DNA from: Sclerodactyla briareus
Lineage: Eukaryota; Echinodermata; Holothuroidea; Dendrochirotida; Sclerodactylidae
Assembly: GCA_026419785.1 (NCBI GenBank)
Contig: JAODTK010005765.1
Location: forward strand, 277,801-341,800
Reading direction: 5' to 3'
DNA length: 64,000 nucleotides
The notes below the pieces were generated by a model. That model did not search any database. It was not told where the DNA came from and saw nothing but the letters and a program-made list of their open reading frames with translations. Made by a program: the position numbers and the translations under genes. This document shows, piece after piece, positions 1-12,439 of the stretch. Every line of letters begins with the position of its first letter. The first letter of the stretch is position 1.

Positions 1-2390
1 CGAGCCATTGTATATCTAGTAAGTACAGTGCGATCCATGAGAACATAATCGACAGAGGTTCGTACACTTCTTAACCAGTATACTCTTTGAACCTAATTGG
101 TTAAACCCACCCTATTACCATATTTTATATGACACTGTAGCCGTGCACGTCTCAGCTGATGTTATTTTTGAGATCTTCACGACTAAATTGATAATTTAAG
201 GAAGGATTTGGGTGGGCGAGAAACGTCTTGGCTCAGTTATAAATATTTTAATCAATTGAAGTGCTAACTATATGTTTATCTATGTGTGCCTTTCTTGTGC
301 GTGATGCGGGTATATATAATCATGGCGTTTCAAATTCACGAGAGGGCCTTCTGCGACGGGGAATGCTTCACGGTGTAGTCTACGTCCTCATGCTGTCCAT
401 CTATAGCCGTACTGATTGTCCGACGCTTTAGATAATACTGATGTCGTGCCAGAAATTAATTCGATCCACATGCATAGCGCCCTACTGTCAGGTAGACTGA
501 ATAATGTCTCTGAAATGGTGTTGGACCGTTGGCCCCCCACTCAGTTCACCCCGATTCGTCTTTCATCAATCGAATACCTCGAATCTTACTGCATGGGTAA
601 ACTCGGTCATAATTGCATAGGAATAGACCTACAAGACTAGGAGTGGTCTTTACACGAGACACCTGCTTCTATCCCATCCGCCCCCCGTCCGGACCTATGT
701 CACTGATTTCATTGAAACAAACAATTTTGCGGCCTTCGCGTGCATTACCGGAGTGCCCAATAACAGTGGGCCCTCCTAGTACACGGAGATCAGCGCCCAT
801 CTGTCTCCCGGCACTCTTATTCGCACTCCCTGACACTTGACTAGGGAGAAAACAGACTCGAAATTAACATTTTCAGTGGACCTTCAATTTTGATCTAATA
901 CCAGAGGAAAATGAACCATAGCTATACAAATCGGCCCAGAACAGGTGCAGAGATATAGTCTGACTGATTTATTGCTCATAAGGCCGTCTTCCAATTCATA
1001 AACGACAATTGTTATATAAAGCAGCACTCCGCGTCTAATTACACGTGTTATTTACACATTTTTAGAATACCGAGAAATCTTGAGAAGACTTTTTCGCGTT
1101 TGCCATTTGGCGCCTAATTTCTGAAATACGATTATTCAGTTGATTTTTCGTTGGGTGATGACTAGTGATTATAGTACGTACTATACACGACCTGCATGCA
1201 GAGTGGTATCAGCCACGCTTACGCTTGCAAGCAAACATTGCAGCAACGCTGAAATAAACTCCTCTCCTATATAGGACTCGAACGTTGGTCGGACCTTAAC
1301 TAGTTTAGCCTAAAAAACTTAGGTCCGAAAATGGTCACGAAACATTCCAACGATACATATTATGTTCAGAGATATGTATGACTGGAGTAGTGGTCTTGAT
1401 TGTTGTGCCATCTGTCAGGGTTACGAGGGATCCGTACAAGGTGCCCTGTGGGATCCAGCGGCGAAACCCCTGGAAACCCAACCATTGGTGGATTCTAATG
1501 ACCCAGAACAAAAATAGTGTCCATTATTGTATGGGCATCTGCCGTGGGTACAGTGTGGACACCCCTGGGATCCAAGTACCGCATTCCGTGCATTTTTAAG
1601 AGGTCTCTAATGACATTAGAACTAGAGAATAAATGAAACATTCAATCGCTACCGGTGACAGATACTTCGAGTCCATTTGAGAGGAGGGGTGGTTTTGTTA
1701 ATATTGGCCATCTACCCGGATAAACCCGATAGACCATTCGACACTGCTGAGGTGACGGTGTTTTCTGCAACAAATTTCTCATGTTAAAACTAGGCATATA
1801 GCTTATAGACTCGCAAACCTATACTTCCGGCCAGTTAAACATGAAAGTCTTCCGAAATCATGATAAAAGAGATCCTCAAGCTGTTGATACCAAATATGTA
1901 AATATTATACACGGTCGCAAAATATATCTATTTAGGTTACGAAATATTAAATATGACTACCTCTTCGCGTTCATCCTGGAACGTTTTCTGTGCATCAGGG
2001 GCTATCGGTAGGAGGAGGGTACAATGTATTGTCTTGCTACATTATTCCCCAATGCAATAGGTCGATAGAAAATACCGAAGAAAGTCACGCGAATTGTTGC
2101 CGCCCAGGTTGTAGAAATTATTAAATGATATACATCGGAGAAACGTACGGACCTACGAACACCACTCCAAAAACACACTTCACCTGCTGCTGTCCGGTTG
2201 GTAAGTAATGTTATTCTTCCAGATATTCATCCACTGGTGCTTGTAAACTTATTTACCTATCTCAGTGTCTCTCTGTTATCAACAACACCACCTAGAAGCC
2301 TTGTATACGAAGGCAGCAAAATTATGCATACACGTTGAACAAACTATGCCAGGTTTTGAAACATTTATTCTCTCCCTCCCACTTTGGCTT
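1..2390. other. No recognisable gene or repeat
   Basis: I see no homology, tandem structure or long ORF here. The longest reading frames are about 75 codons and resemble no family I know. Base composition is balanced and low-complexity tracts are absent. The stretch reads as intergenic or intronic sequence, or as a repeat too old to recognise. Confidence 0.5.
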
Positions 2391-2654
2391 TGACTTTTGA
2401 CTTTACCACCATCGTGCTGTTCTATAGCACCTAGTATGTATTACTACCCATGGAAGCGCTTCGGTAACTTTATTACTTGCGTCACATCGACTAGTATTTC
2501 TTTTACACAAAATCATCGTTGTTGTTACAGAATTACAACAGTATGTTTGTCAACAATTTTTCCTATTAAATTAAGTCCACACATTGTAAACGGATCCGGG
2601 ATGGTGGATACGATGCGAGGCAACGGATAGGTATAACAATACAGTATACAGACT

Positions 2655-2785
2655 ATAGGCACGTGTATAGGTGGGTACTTGGCACCACAACATATCTTGA
2701 ACTTGGTACGATACAGGTACGAGTACATATGAGCGAGTAACGGTACTGGGTACCAAGGCATGTTACCGGTATGGATTAGGGTACA
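2655..2785. repeat. GGTAC-rich degenerate repeat
   Basis: Variants of GGTAC/GTACC recur about eight times in 130 bases, for example GGTACTTGG, GGTACGATACAGGTACGAG and GGTACTGGGTACC. The spacing is irregular, so this is probably a decayed short satellite or a patch of one. No function can be assigned. Confidence 0.35.
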
Positions 2786-3039
2786 AGTGTATTTTAACCA
2801 CATTAGATATGCAGAACCAATGGGTAATGGGGCTTGCTAAGACATACCGATGGCTGAATCAGGTTAATCCCTTTCTTACGTCCAAGAATCTAAAATTGTT
2901 GAGGCTGTCGAGAGTCACTACTATCGGAGCGCTGTGTAGTGTCCATGTTTTTCCAAGTTTGGTCAGTGCTAGTGTAACACACATACTTGGGGGCATATGG
3001 CGGTTTGCTCACTGTACAAAGTATTATGTTGTCATGATT

Positions 3040-3623
3040 TGTTCTGCACCAAGCCCGACATGCTGTACCCCTCACTTCTATTAGTGTTATAGTTGACATG
3101 TTTATTTGGGCGACATGATTCGCATTTCGTCATAATAATTAGAAACGGTATGTTCCGTATGACATTCCTCCTCTAATTCGAGCTTCACAGTAACAGCTCT
3201 AGTTCATTCCGTTATGTTATACTTTACGGTCTAGGACAGTGTTCCAGTCCTGACGTAATCAAATTTTGACTAATTCCCTAATTATTTATGGTTGTTTTCT
3301 GTGCTTCCGTAAATATATCGTCTGACTTTCCCGCGTGTTCCGAAACAAGATAACACTCACTACGAAAGTTGTTGCAGAATCTTGCACTATGAATATACCA
3401 CTGTACTATGAGGCAACAAGGATTTTTTTGGGGGGCATCTGGTGAAGAAATTTTCGCAATAAGATTATTCAACTGAATGTGTTTTTTCAACGATGTTACA
3501 ACGCAATAGGGCGCCTCCCTCATTCGAGTTTGGTGTTTCTTACGGAAAACTTTTGAACAGGGGACACAATACGCGCTCTAATGTCCCCTCCAGTTAATAT
3601 AATAGCTCCTCATGGTACCAACA
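3040..3623 (+). mobile_element. LTR-like repeat, copy 1 (possible solo LTR)
   Basis: This block of about 580 bp is repeated in the same orientation at 61822-62358. Shared landmarks in order are a TGTT start, a GCCCGACA or CCCCGACA segment, TAGTGTTATAG, CTCTAATTCGAGCTTCACA, CGTCTGACTTTCCCG, AATAGGGCGCCTCC and ATACGCGCTCTAATGTCC, ending near CCAACA. A TG start and CA end with no internal genes fit a solo LTR of a retrotransposon, but no partner LTR, primer-binding site or clear target duplication is visible next to it. Another kind of interspersed repeat remains possible. It is a fossil. Confidence 0.55.
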
Positions 3624-4385
3624 CGGGTTCCTGTGCATGATTATGTGTTCAGGAAATCACAACCTGAGTGCGAGCTCGAAGTACGAGTTTGGGTACTAAC
3701 TTGATGAGCGTCCAGTCCTATCACCCGGGAGGGTCGAACTATCGGGTCATACGAAGACTTCAAGGAACATGCGGTCTTCCCCGCTTGGGCGCTCTCACAC
3801 AAGGGATTGGGAGCTGGACAAATGAGGGTAGCAATTTCCTTCGGCGTATGATCAGTCGCCATTGGTGTGACTATAGTGTAAAATCGCACAGGCATTTTAG
3901 ACAACATTCCGGTCCGTTTTCCACGGTACCGAGCGCGAAATTGGATTGGCCTCGTTTCAATGTTGTGACCGGTAGGAAAGGTTTTAGGTGCCATCAGTAG
4001 GTAAGTATAGCCTCTGTTACCAAGTTATATCCTTCTTCATTTGCATTCCTGAGAGGGCTGGGTCATCCCACAGATCCTTTACTTTAATGAGTGGGCATTT
4101 TTTAATTCAAATTACTGTATCTATTCGCTACCATACAGCAAATGTATTTGGACATTTAAACATTCCTTCCCGGGTGCCAAAAGTCGGTCGTAGAAGCCTC
4201 GCGCGAGACATACGAAGTTTACAAACCAGAAACGGGCAACTATATGTAGTGTTCCTTGCCATTTCTTTCGGATTCCTTTCAATTTGAAATTCAATCAGTG
4301 TTTTAAGAGGTTGTATGACCATACATTGGACTTATTTGTCATAGTGAGGGGTGAGGAGGCCAAATATATGACAAGTTGATTTTCT
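3624..4385. other. No recognisable gene
   Basis: Two overlapping reading frames lie here on opposite strands, about 117 codons on minus (3641-3994) and 110 on plus (3668-4000). Neither shows a motif, signal peptide or family resemblance. Long antiparallel ORFs of this size are expected by chance. Confidence 0.4.
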
Positions 4386-4389
4386 TCTT

Positions 4390-5240
4390 CAAAGTTCCAT
4401 GTAATGTCCTTGGGTAGAGGGCCATTTGGGGTTTTCAGGAATTTTTCGGGCCCAGTGCCCGATTTGGGTCAAAGGGCCCATTATATGAAATACTGCACCA
4501 CTTGTCTCTCCTACAAAGTCAGTTGCACAGTGCATGAATGTCGAATCATAATGATATGGTCTGATAGACATACCTTTGGGGTGGGTTGATGATTGTCTGT
4601 TCCACGTTCTGACGTGGGGCCCTAGGCCCATTTATGAATTTTCACAGAATGGTACTTAAAATGAATCTCTTCCCACACGCTTCAATTGGTCTTCTTCAAC
4701 CTTACCTGTAATGGTCCTTCAATAGAAGGGCCATTGGCTTGTCCAGGAATTTTTGGCCGCCCAGGCCACGTTCGGCGGCCGTAGGGCCCTCATATGAATC
4801 TGCGAAATCTAGTAGTTCTTACAAATCTAGTTTGCTTATATTCGGTCATAATGATTGTCTAATACCATCCTTTCATGGTGCCCAGGGATTTGGGACCCAA
4901 GGCCAATGTGGCCTGAGGCCCATCATGTGGATTAAGCAACCTGCTTCTCTTCTTTCAAGTTCGGTTGCAAGTAACTGCATTCGGTACCGATGTGGTCTAA
5001 CAGTCGAACTCCGAACTTTTGATCCAATTCCCACTTGGGGCCCGAGAGCCCATTTTATGAAATTTCATTGAATTAAACACATTTGTAATCGAATGCATCC
5101 AATTCCATTGATTTTCTTTCTTTAAAGTTTATTAAATTCTCTTGGTTAGTGTCCCATAGGGTTGGTTAGTGGTCCACCTGGCTGAAGGCCCAATGTTTGT
5201 TCTAGGGCCCAGTCATGTTTAATCACGCAAAATGCTTTCA
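4390..5240. repeat. Degenerate tandem array, ~140 bp units
   Basis: A core resembling GGGCCCATTATATGAAAT recurs near 4484, 4615, 4780, 4915, 5040 and 5205, so unit length is roughly 125-165 bp and there are about six copies. Each core follows a GGGCCC- or GGCC-rich segment and precedes a thymine-rich segment. The copies are strongly diverged. ORFs running through the array are by-products of the repeat. Confidence 0.6.
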
Positions 5241-5249
5241 CGTATGTTA

Positions 5250-5580
5250 AGCACGGCAGTTCTGATGTTCGGTCAATGGAGCACAATCCCCAAATTTGAA
5301 GTTCCAAATTTCAAATTTCCTGTATTTCTCTCTATTTCCCCAATGGGTTGGGCCCCCATTCAGCCCGCCAATCCCATCCCCCTAACTGTTGTTGTGAAAA
5401 AAAAATGTGAAAAAACCCCCTAAATTAACCCCCCTATAAATCCAATTTCCTTGATAACTCTCTATTTCCCCATACTGGGTTTTACTTCCCCCATCACCTG
5501 CACCCCCCCCCCCCCACCATTTTCCCACCATTCCCCCCAACCACATTTCTATTATGTCCCAAATTAAAGTTTAATGCAAC
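5250..5580. repeat. C-rich low-complexity tract
   Basis: This is pyrimidine-rich sequence with several C runs, the longest about 13 bases near 5505, and repeated CCCC-AAAT motifs. No coding potential is visible. Confidence 0.6.
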
Positions 5581-8500
5581 GCCATCCACAAATCCACTCA
5601 AATTAACAAATTCAAGTATGTTTTGACATTGAACTCCCATGTTTGGGGACCCAGGTCAGATTTAATAACAACAGGCACCCCAAGTGTATAAACAAATAGC
5701 CTTTGGGAATTTGCTTGGTAGCCACTGGAAGTAGTCTGTCGAGTGACAGTTACAACTTTCCCTTGCATACTGCAGCCTATAGGTTGGTCAAGCCTGAGAG
5801 AATTGTAGTTTTTTAGGACATGCATGTACAAAGGGGAAGGGAGATGAATTGAGAATAGCCAAATCCATCAAGGAGGAGATGACCCCCCCCCTAAAAGGTG
5901 CAATATTGCCAACTTACTAGATGATTTAGATGAAATTATGGCTAATATGAATATTAAAACTATCTGAATAAATGCAAATATAAGAGAAAAAATTGCGCAA
6001 TCACCTTCCACCCCGTCACCCCTAAAGACAGAAAGCGAAGGTTTTATTGCATATGCGGCAGTCACTGGCAATGTTTTGTGGAGAATGGACAGGCAAGTGT
6101 GCTGTAGCCTTCGGAATTATTGAATTTAGAGTAGTAGTCAATTTTAGAGTAGCCTCTTTGCTCAGTATAATACAAAAACATAACCCTATAAACAGGCAGT
6201 AAGTATAAACTCAAGATCATAAGTATTAAATTAGAAATCATGTGCTTTCCCACCCCTCCGCTTTGAACAAATGAAGAGAATGGATTGAAATCAGAAATGG
6301 AAAAGTGCAATTGCAATACAGTATAAATTAAGAAAAATAGAATGAGTGTGTTGGAAAAAATACATGCAATTGCAATTCAGCAACTGCAAACAACCCACTG
6401 ATCTCCCTACAAGTGTAAGGCACGCGATACATTTAGGACCTTATATAGATCAATGCTGCATATGGATATGAGTTGATCTTCCCCCGAAAAATCTTGCAAC
6501 CCACTCGCCTGCCCAGATATAGTTGGTAATGCTTGTATGATATGCGACAAACCTCCCTTCTGAACATGCTGGATACAGTACAATAGAAAAAGGACCTTAC
6601 AACAATCGCCGCTCTCCCCATCTGAGCTGGGATAGGCAAGTGTGTAGTAGCCTTCATTATAATACAATCTGTACACAGAATCACAGACCCATGCTTTGTA
6701 GACAAATGCCATAAATATTCTAATTTGCAACACAACTAGTGTTTTCTCCACTTCAAGACTGGCCTTGAAAAGAAGTCACCTTTTGGGGCTCAGAGGCCAT
6801 TGCTCAAAAGCCGATGGGCATTGCCTTCGTTGCTTCCGGGCTCCGGTCACCTCTTGCAAAACTGGCTGCACCCATTGCCCATGTGCAGCCTCCACCACTG
6901 TATCGTCCAACCTCTAGGCTATTTCACACAGCAGCCACGTGGAATGGTTATGAGAGGAATAATCCTTGAACACACTCACCACAGAAACTACAATGCTTAA
7001 TTTGAAGCTAAACTGCATATACTTCTCATGTAACGCGGGCTGTTTGCACCTCGATATATCAGGTTAATCCTCGGTAACCGGAACACCAAAAAAGACTACT
7101 GTTAAGTAGCAAACAAACAGTTGTAACCGAAATTCACCCAATTATCCCCTTTCCTCTGCCCTGTAGGCTTCTTCTGATCTCACTTGCTGATTACTTTTCA
7201 ACGACATTCAGGAAACCATTCAACTCATCCTATGAAGCCTGGGTCAGTTTGATCTTGGATTACTCACCTACTCTTCTCAAGAGGTGGTCAAATGATATCA
7301 AGCAGGGGTGTAACCCTGTTTCCAGGCCCACCATGTTCCGTTTCCATCCAACAGACAATCAGTGAATCGCGAGCACTTTCTCAGAAACCTGGAGAAGCAA
7401 ACGTTCAATTCTCTTCATGTGAACGGTTTTAACAAGCCGACTGCCAATACTTATTGTGAAACCATTCCCAGACCGAATACTTTCATGTCCACTGCACATG
7501 CGCAATAGCAGAACCAGAAAGCAGAACACCATGGAATGATGGGCATGTTTTTGTATGGGTTCAAAGCTATAGCTGATTGATACATTATGCAACAAAATTT
7601 TGGGATGTCAGCACCGGAGTAGTGGAGGTGAACTAATCGAATTTTAGTCCCCAATCACATAAGATGAGTAATTGCTATTCCATGATTTTATATTGTTTAC
7701 GCTCGTTAGCAAGATCACGCCAGAACCCACACAGCTATAAGTTTGTGGTTTGACTTGTGGCATATAATCAAGATGGCAGGTTCATGAAACTGACTAGATT
7801 TCAGTATAACAATATGCTATTATAGAGTGTGGACCAGTTTAATAACAAATTTTACGATTCTCATTTCCGAATGGGTGGGAATTGTTCTCTCAGAGTTTTT
7901 TAAGAACTACATCTTCAACCCAACATGTTATAGTTTAGCTAGTCATTTGCTTCAAGTTTTCATTCTGATGGTGAAATCACTATTGCACAAGCCGGCGAGA
8001 CACTTTGGGGGCAGATCACCACGTCTCGTTCTCTCTCGATTGGTTTATTCTTCGATGGATGTTGACCGAACTGAGTAGCAATGTTTATTGACTTCTAAGA
8101 CAAGCTGTGAACCATATGAAGATCAATGTCAAAGGTCGTTACAGGTGCACAATAGGCTATTGTTGGAAACTGCCTTCTTGACTTCAGATCTCAAACTATA
8201 CACAAATTTTTAATTTTGTCTTGGTTCATTTTGTGCGTTGAGCTACAGCACCATTTGGTGCTCCGTTTTAAGGTTACTTGGATTTCCGCACTTGGTGAAT
8301 TGTCCCATGTTACATATTATTATTTTTTCTTCAAAAATCTTCTAAATTTTGAATCATTGTTGGTCTACTGTTTTTTGCCAACTTATGTGCAGGTCAGTCG
8401 GTGTGTCATAAAAAAAGGGCTGCAATAGGGAGTGGCACTACCTAACTGGTATATGGAAAATACAGACACTGTTCTTTTTACAGATATAGGCAAATTTGCA

Positions 8501-10632
8501 ATCTCTGGTCTGGTGTGGCGGTTCGGTCCACCTACCCCAGAGTTCGTTAACATATGCAGGTGGCCACGGCGTTGGATTACCTTCCTTAGAATCAGTGCAG
8601 GTCAATTGCTGTGTGGCTGGTGGGCCAGAGCTAAATGACACATTTCCTTATGCCCGGAAGTGCTCATGTGAAATGCCTGACTTTGGCCTTCAAGTTTGGG
8701 TCATCATGCAGGATTATAGGGGTGATTCTCTATTTGACGACTACTGTCACAGTTTACCAACACGGGGAATTAGGTTATGTATTCTATCATTTCATTGTGT
8801 TCATAACTCAATATAATCAAAGAAGTTCCATTGTCTTTCCCTCACAAAGTAACCGTCCAACACTACAACCCACTACCGCAACCCCTCCTCATAACTACTA
8901 ATTATTTTGAAAGTTTAACTATGTTGTAATTTCAATGGAGAACAAGAACATTTGCAGGGTTGTGTACTAGTGACCTTCATCAATTGCAAATTTGCTATGC
9001 TCTTCAATCTTGGCATACACACACACAATACTTTAAAGGCCTTCAGCTCCTACGGATGTCTATGAACGTCGTTTTGAACGGACTCATTTAGTTTTGTCTC
9101 AGCATTATATTAGCTCTTCAAATTCACTCCTGCCGCGGTCAAGTTGAAATTTGGGGAAAAGAAGCCTTGCGAAGAGCCTACATTTTCCTTGTTCCCTCGG
9201 GCCGTGTTGTATGAAGCATTTTCCGTCCCCCTATTTTTTTTTTTATGTGAGTCAACTGATCCGGGTCTGTTAACTGAAACCGTCGATCATAGCCCAAAGG
9301 TGTTCCTTTCCTACATGCATTCTTGTCGCGCAAGCAAAATGTGCTTCTTCCCGCAGGTTCGGACCAAAAGTTGAGAAACTGGGGTCTATTGACTGCTATG
9401 TATACTCTTGTTGACTTGAAGGTCAAGGGTAATATTGGCTTATTAATGAGCCATTATCTGTACAGCTAAGTTATATGACCAGTACTCAAATTCAAAAACT
9501 ACCCAAGACTTCTGAATCTGAAAACAGAAATGCCTCTTCAATCAACAGATTGGTGTTCTAGCTGATAAGTGAGGCTTCAGACAACTTTTTTTAGTTTTTT
9601 GATTTTTATCTAGACGACAATAACACTTCCCACCGGTTCACTCCCGTCAGTGTTTGTCACGTTAGACACTCTATTGTTGCTGTCACGCTTCCAGTGTTTG
9701 TTCCCCTTTTGTACCATTGCTAACTCACGGCCAATTACCCCCCGTGTGTGCTGTGCTAGGTGCGACTGGGTTTTTTTTTGGTTAAAATAACCCGCTCCGT
9801 TTTGGCTGCCGTAACAGTGACAGCTTCTATGCGTACTGGAGCAACCAGCTCATTATTAATGGCAGGTTTTCTGTGACGGCATTGGCAGTACCTACTATCA
9901 TCAATTCACCCTTTTAACTTGTTCAATTGTGTCCCATTGCCACGATGCAATAGGGACAGTCCCTTAGCTACATTCCAAACCAAAGCAATTCAATGCTTGG
10001 TATTCGCCACCTATAGGCCTTCCCGGGTCTTATGTAATGACCTACAGACTATCTCTGCAATGTTTGGTGATAGCGCACGCACGTTAAACAATGTTCCCAC
10101 TGTGGGAGAAGATACCTTCCATATTTCGGCTAACAAGAAAGAAGTGGGTCATATGATGAAGATACATGTTCACATGATGTAGGTACATTGTGTGACTCCG
10201 TGTGACTCAGAACGTCTGTGTTAACGTTTCGTAGGTGCACAGATTGAATAGTAAAAGTGCTGGTGAATTTCGCTCCCTGTCCTAGTGAATTGGTTTAGTG
10301 AAATCCTAGCACAATCCCTGTTTAACAGCATTACCACATGTCCAGTCCTTGTACCTGGGCTCTGGAAATTTTGTTCTTTAGTCTTTATCTAATCCAGATC
10401 ACATCATAAACTCGGCTGCTACCCTGTCTTCTCTAGTTAAGTCTTGGGGTATTGAACATTTTATGCTCATTGATGACTGTACTGATCAGCTGATAGTGTT
10501 CTGTTTGAGTGAAAATGTCCCCTCAGGCATTCATGGCACTGACAACAACAGTCCTACATTGTTGTTAGATAGTCACTGAATATCATTCGTCTGTACCAAT
10601 ATGGAAATTGAATAGGATTGCATGGATGTAAT
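5581..10632. other. No recognisable gene; unique-looking sequence
   Basis: No ORF longer than about 115 codons and no known domain is seen. A short segment, AGGCAAGTGTG followed by TAGCCTTC, occurs at about 6090 and again at about 6633, suggesting a small diverged duplication. The rest shows no internal repetition I can detect. Exons of a host gene could be hidden here, since introns and indels would mask them. Confidence 0.4.
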
Positions 10633-12439
10633 CAGGGGCGGCGCCAGGGTTTTAACAACATGGAGAGGGGCGAAACTTGATTATTGCCTATCTAAGCGGG
10701 TGCCACCATAGGGTTGGCGCGGAGCTTACCAGAATTTTTTTAGCCGTCTGAAGCTCCCAGAGGACAGGAAATTGCCTCCTCTGGGCCGTTTTCAATCGAC
10801 TGGAAATATCTTTATTTGGCTTTTTTTTGTCCTGTCTTTTGTAATAATGGGTATTTTTCTTTAAAATTTTCCTCACTTTTTGATGGAGAGATGTTATGCA
10901 GCATGACGCATATATCAAAAATGCTATCATACACACAAAAAAACTCGATCGGGAAAACGTAGGCCTTTCATTTACAGTGCTTCCTATTGCGCAAGGCGTA
11001 AGATTCTACTGAACTTTGTTACTGCCGATAGTGGACTAAATACCGCTGTAGTAAATATGCTGACTGGGGTGGCCGTGCATGCTTCCCCAAGCCGAAAACG
11101 GATGAACCCTCCTCGTGGACGACGCCTCAACGGTCCAAGTAGATATTGCGTGTCATTCCAATCGGTCGAATGAAAATTGACGAAGAAAACACATGCGCGC
11201 GTGCGCAGCGCGCCGGAGTTTGGGTTTTTTTTTACTTACATAGTGTTAAAAACTATCACACATTTTTTATTTCACAAGGGTTTGATTGGGAGAACGTGCC
11301 CTCCCATCTTTGAAGATTGTTCGAATCCGACAAACTTGATTATTGGTACAAGTAGATTCATGCTTGTCATATATAATCGGATCAAATGAAAATCGATGCG
11401 ACCACACCACGCGCGCGAAGCGCGCGAAAAATTTTCGGTTTTCGATTTACCTAAATGTTTGAGAACTTAATCACCCACACATTTATCATTTGGGGATTTG
11501 GGTGCACATGACGCGCCCCCCCCCCTCTACGAATATTTTTTCGAATCTGCGAACTTCGTTTTTGGTACATCAATTGATGCGTGGCATATAACCGGGTCAA
11601 ATGAAAATTGACGCAAAAACACAGGCACGCTCGCGAAGTGCGCGGAAATGAAGTCTTTGAATCCGCTAAACTTGATTTTCGGTACCAGAAGATTCATGCG
11701 TGGCCATATATCGGATCAAATGACAGCTGAATTTGGGAAACCATCAACCACGCGCGCAGAAGTCTCGTGGAAGATTTTTGTGTTTGATTTACCTAAGTGT
11801 TAATAACTATCACCACAACATTTTTCATTTGGTTATTTGTTCAAACATGCCCCCCCCCCATCTACGAGAGTTGTTCAAATCCGCGAACTCCTGTTTGTAC
11901 CTATGGATGCGTGCATTAAACGGATCAACTGAAAATTGCCAAGAAAACACAGCCAGGCGCGGTGACCGCGAAGATGGTGTGGGTTGGTCATTTCCCTAAT
12001 AACTAAGGATTTTGTTTGGTGAACTTGGCCCCCCTCATCTATGAAGATTTGTTCGAATCCGCGACTGATTTTATGGTACTTATCCATGCGTGGGAGATTA
12101 CCGGATTAAATGACAACTGATGAAGAAAACACGGCCAACGGCGCGCGAGAAGCGCTAAAAATTGGTTTTTTCATTTGACACAAGATTAATACTATCAGCA
12201 ACAACATTTTTTTATTTTTTCCACTATGATGATTGGGGGAACGTCCCCCCCCAAGCTACGAAGAATTTTCGAATCCGACAACTTGATAGTAGTAGTAGTA
12301 GTTACATATATAGACACCTCAGCCCCCCTCCCTACGAAAATAAGTGCGTTAAAACCTCGTTTCAAACGATTTTATTTTTACGGCACCAAAACCATAGTGG
12401 ACAACCGCCCCCCTTTGCCCCCCTGTGGCGCGCCCCTTG
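10633..12439. mobile_element. hAT-like non-autonomous DNA transposon with internal tandem array
   Basis: The left end reads CAGGGGCGGCGCCAGG at 10633. The right end near 12423-12439 reads CTGTGGCGCGCCCCTTG, an imperfect reverse complement of the left end. The same terminus in better condition bounds the element at 45530-46202, which supports a single family. There is no transposase frame, so this is a MITE-like element of about 1.8 kb. Most of the right two thirds is a tandem array described separately. A clear 8 bp target duplication could not be matched at this copy. hAT membership rests on the relative at 45.5 kb. Confidence 0.55.
11160..12170. repeat. Tandem array, ~210 bp modules with CGCGCG palindromes
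   Basis: About six modules are anchored near 11172, 11390, 11603, 11722, 11931 and 12112. Each carries a segment like TCGAATCCGCGAACTTGAT, then ATGCGTGGCATATAATCGGA, then TCAAATGAAAATTGACGAAG, then AACACAG, then a palindrome such as CGCGCGCGAAGCGCGCG, and often a C run. Spacings are about 218, 213, 119, 209 and 181 bp, so one module is partly deleted. The best palindrome, at about 11409-11425, would form a stable hairpin. A single inverted module lies at about 45735-45780. Confidence 0.75.

Noticed and set aside
3641-4000. Overlapping 117- and 110-codon ORFs on opposite strands
   Set aside because: Antiparallel ORF pairs commonly arise from low stop density. Neither product resembles a protein family.
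11320-11345. TTGTTCGAATCCGACAA as a tRNA or SINE B box
   Set aside because: It resembles a T-arm/B box, but no A box, cloverleaf or downstream terminator accompanies it, and it repeats only as part of the tandem module.
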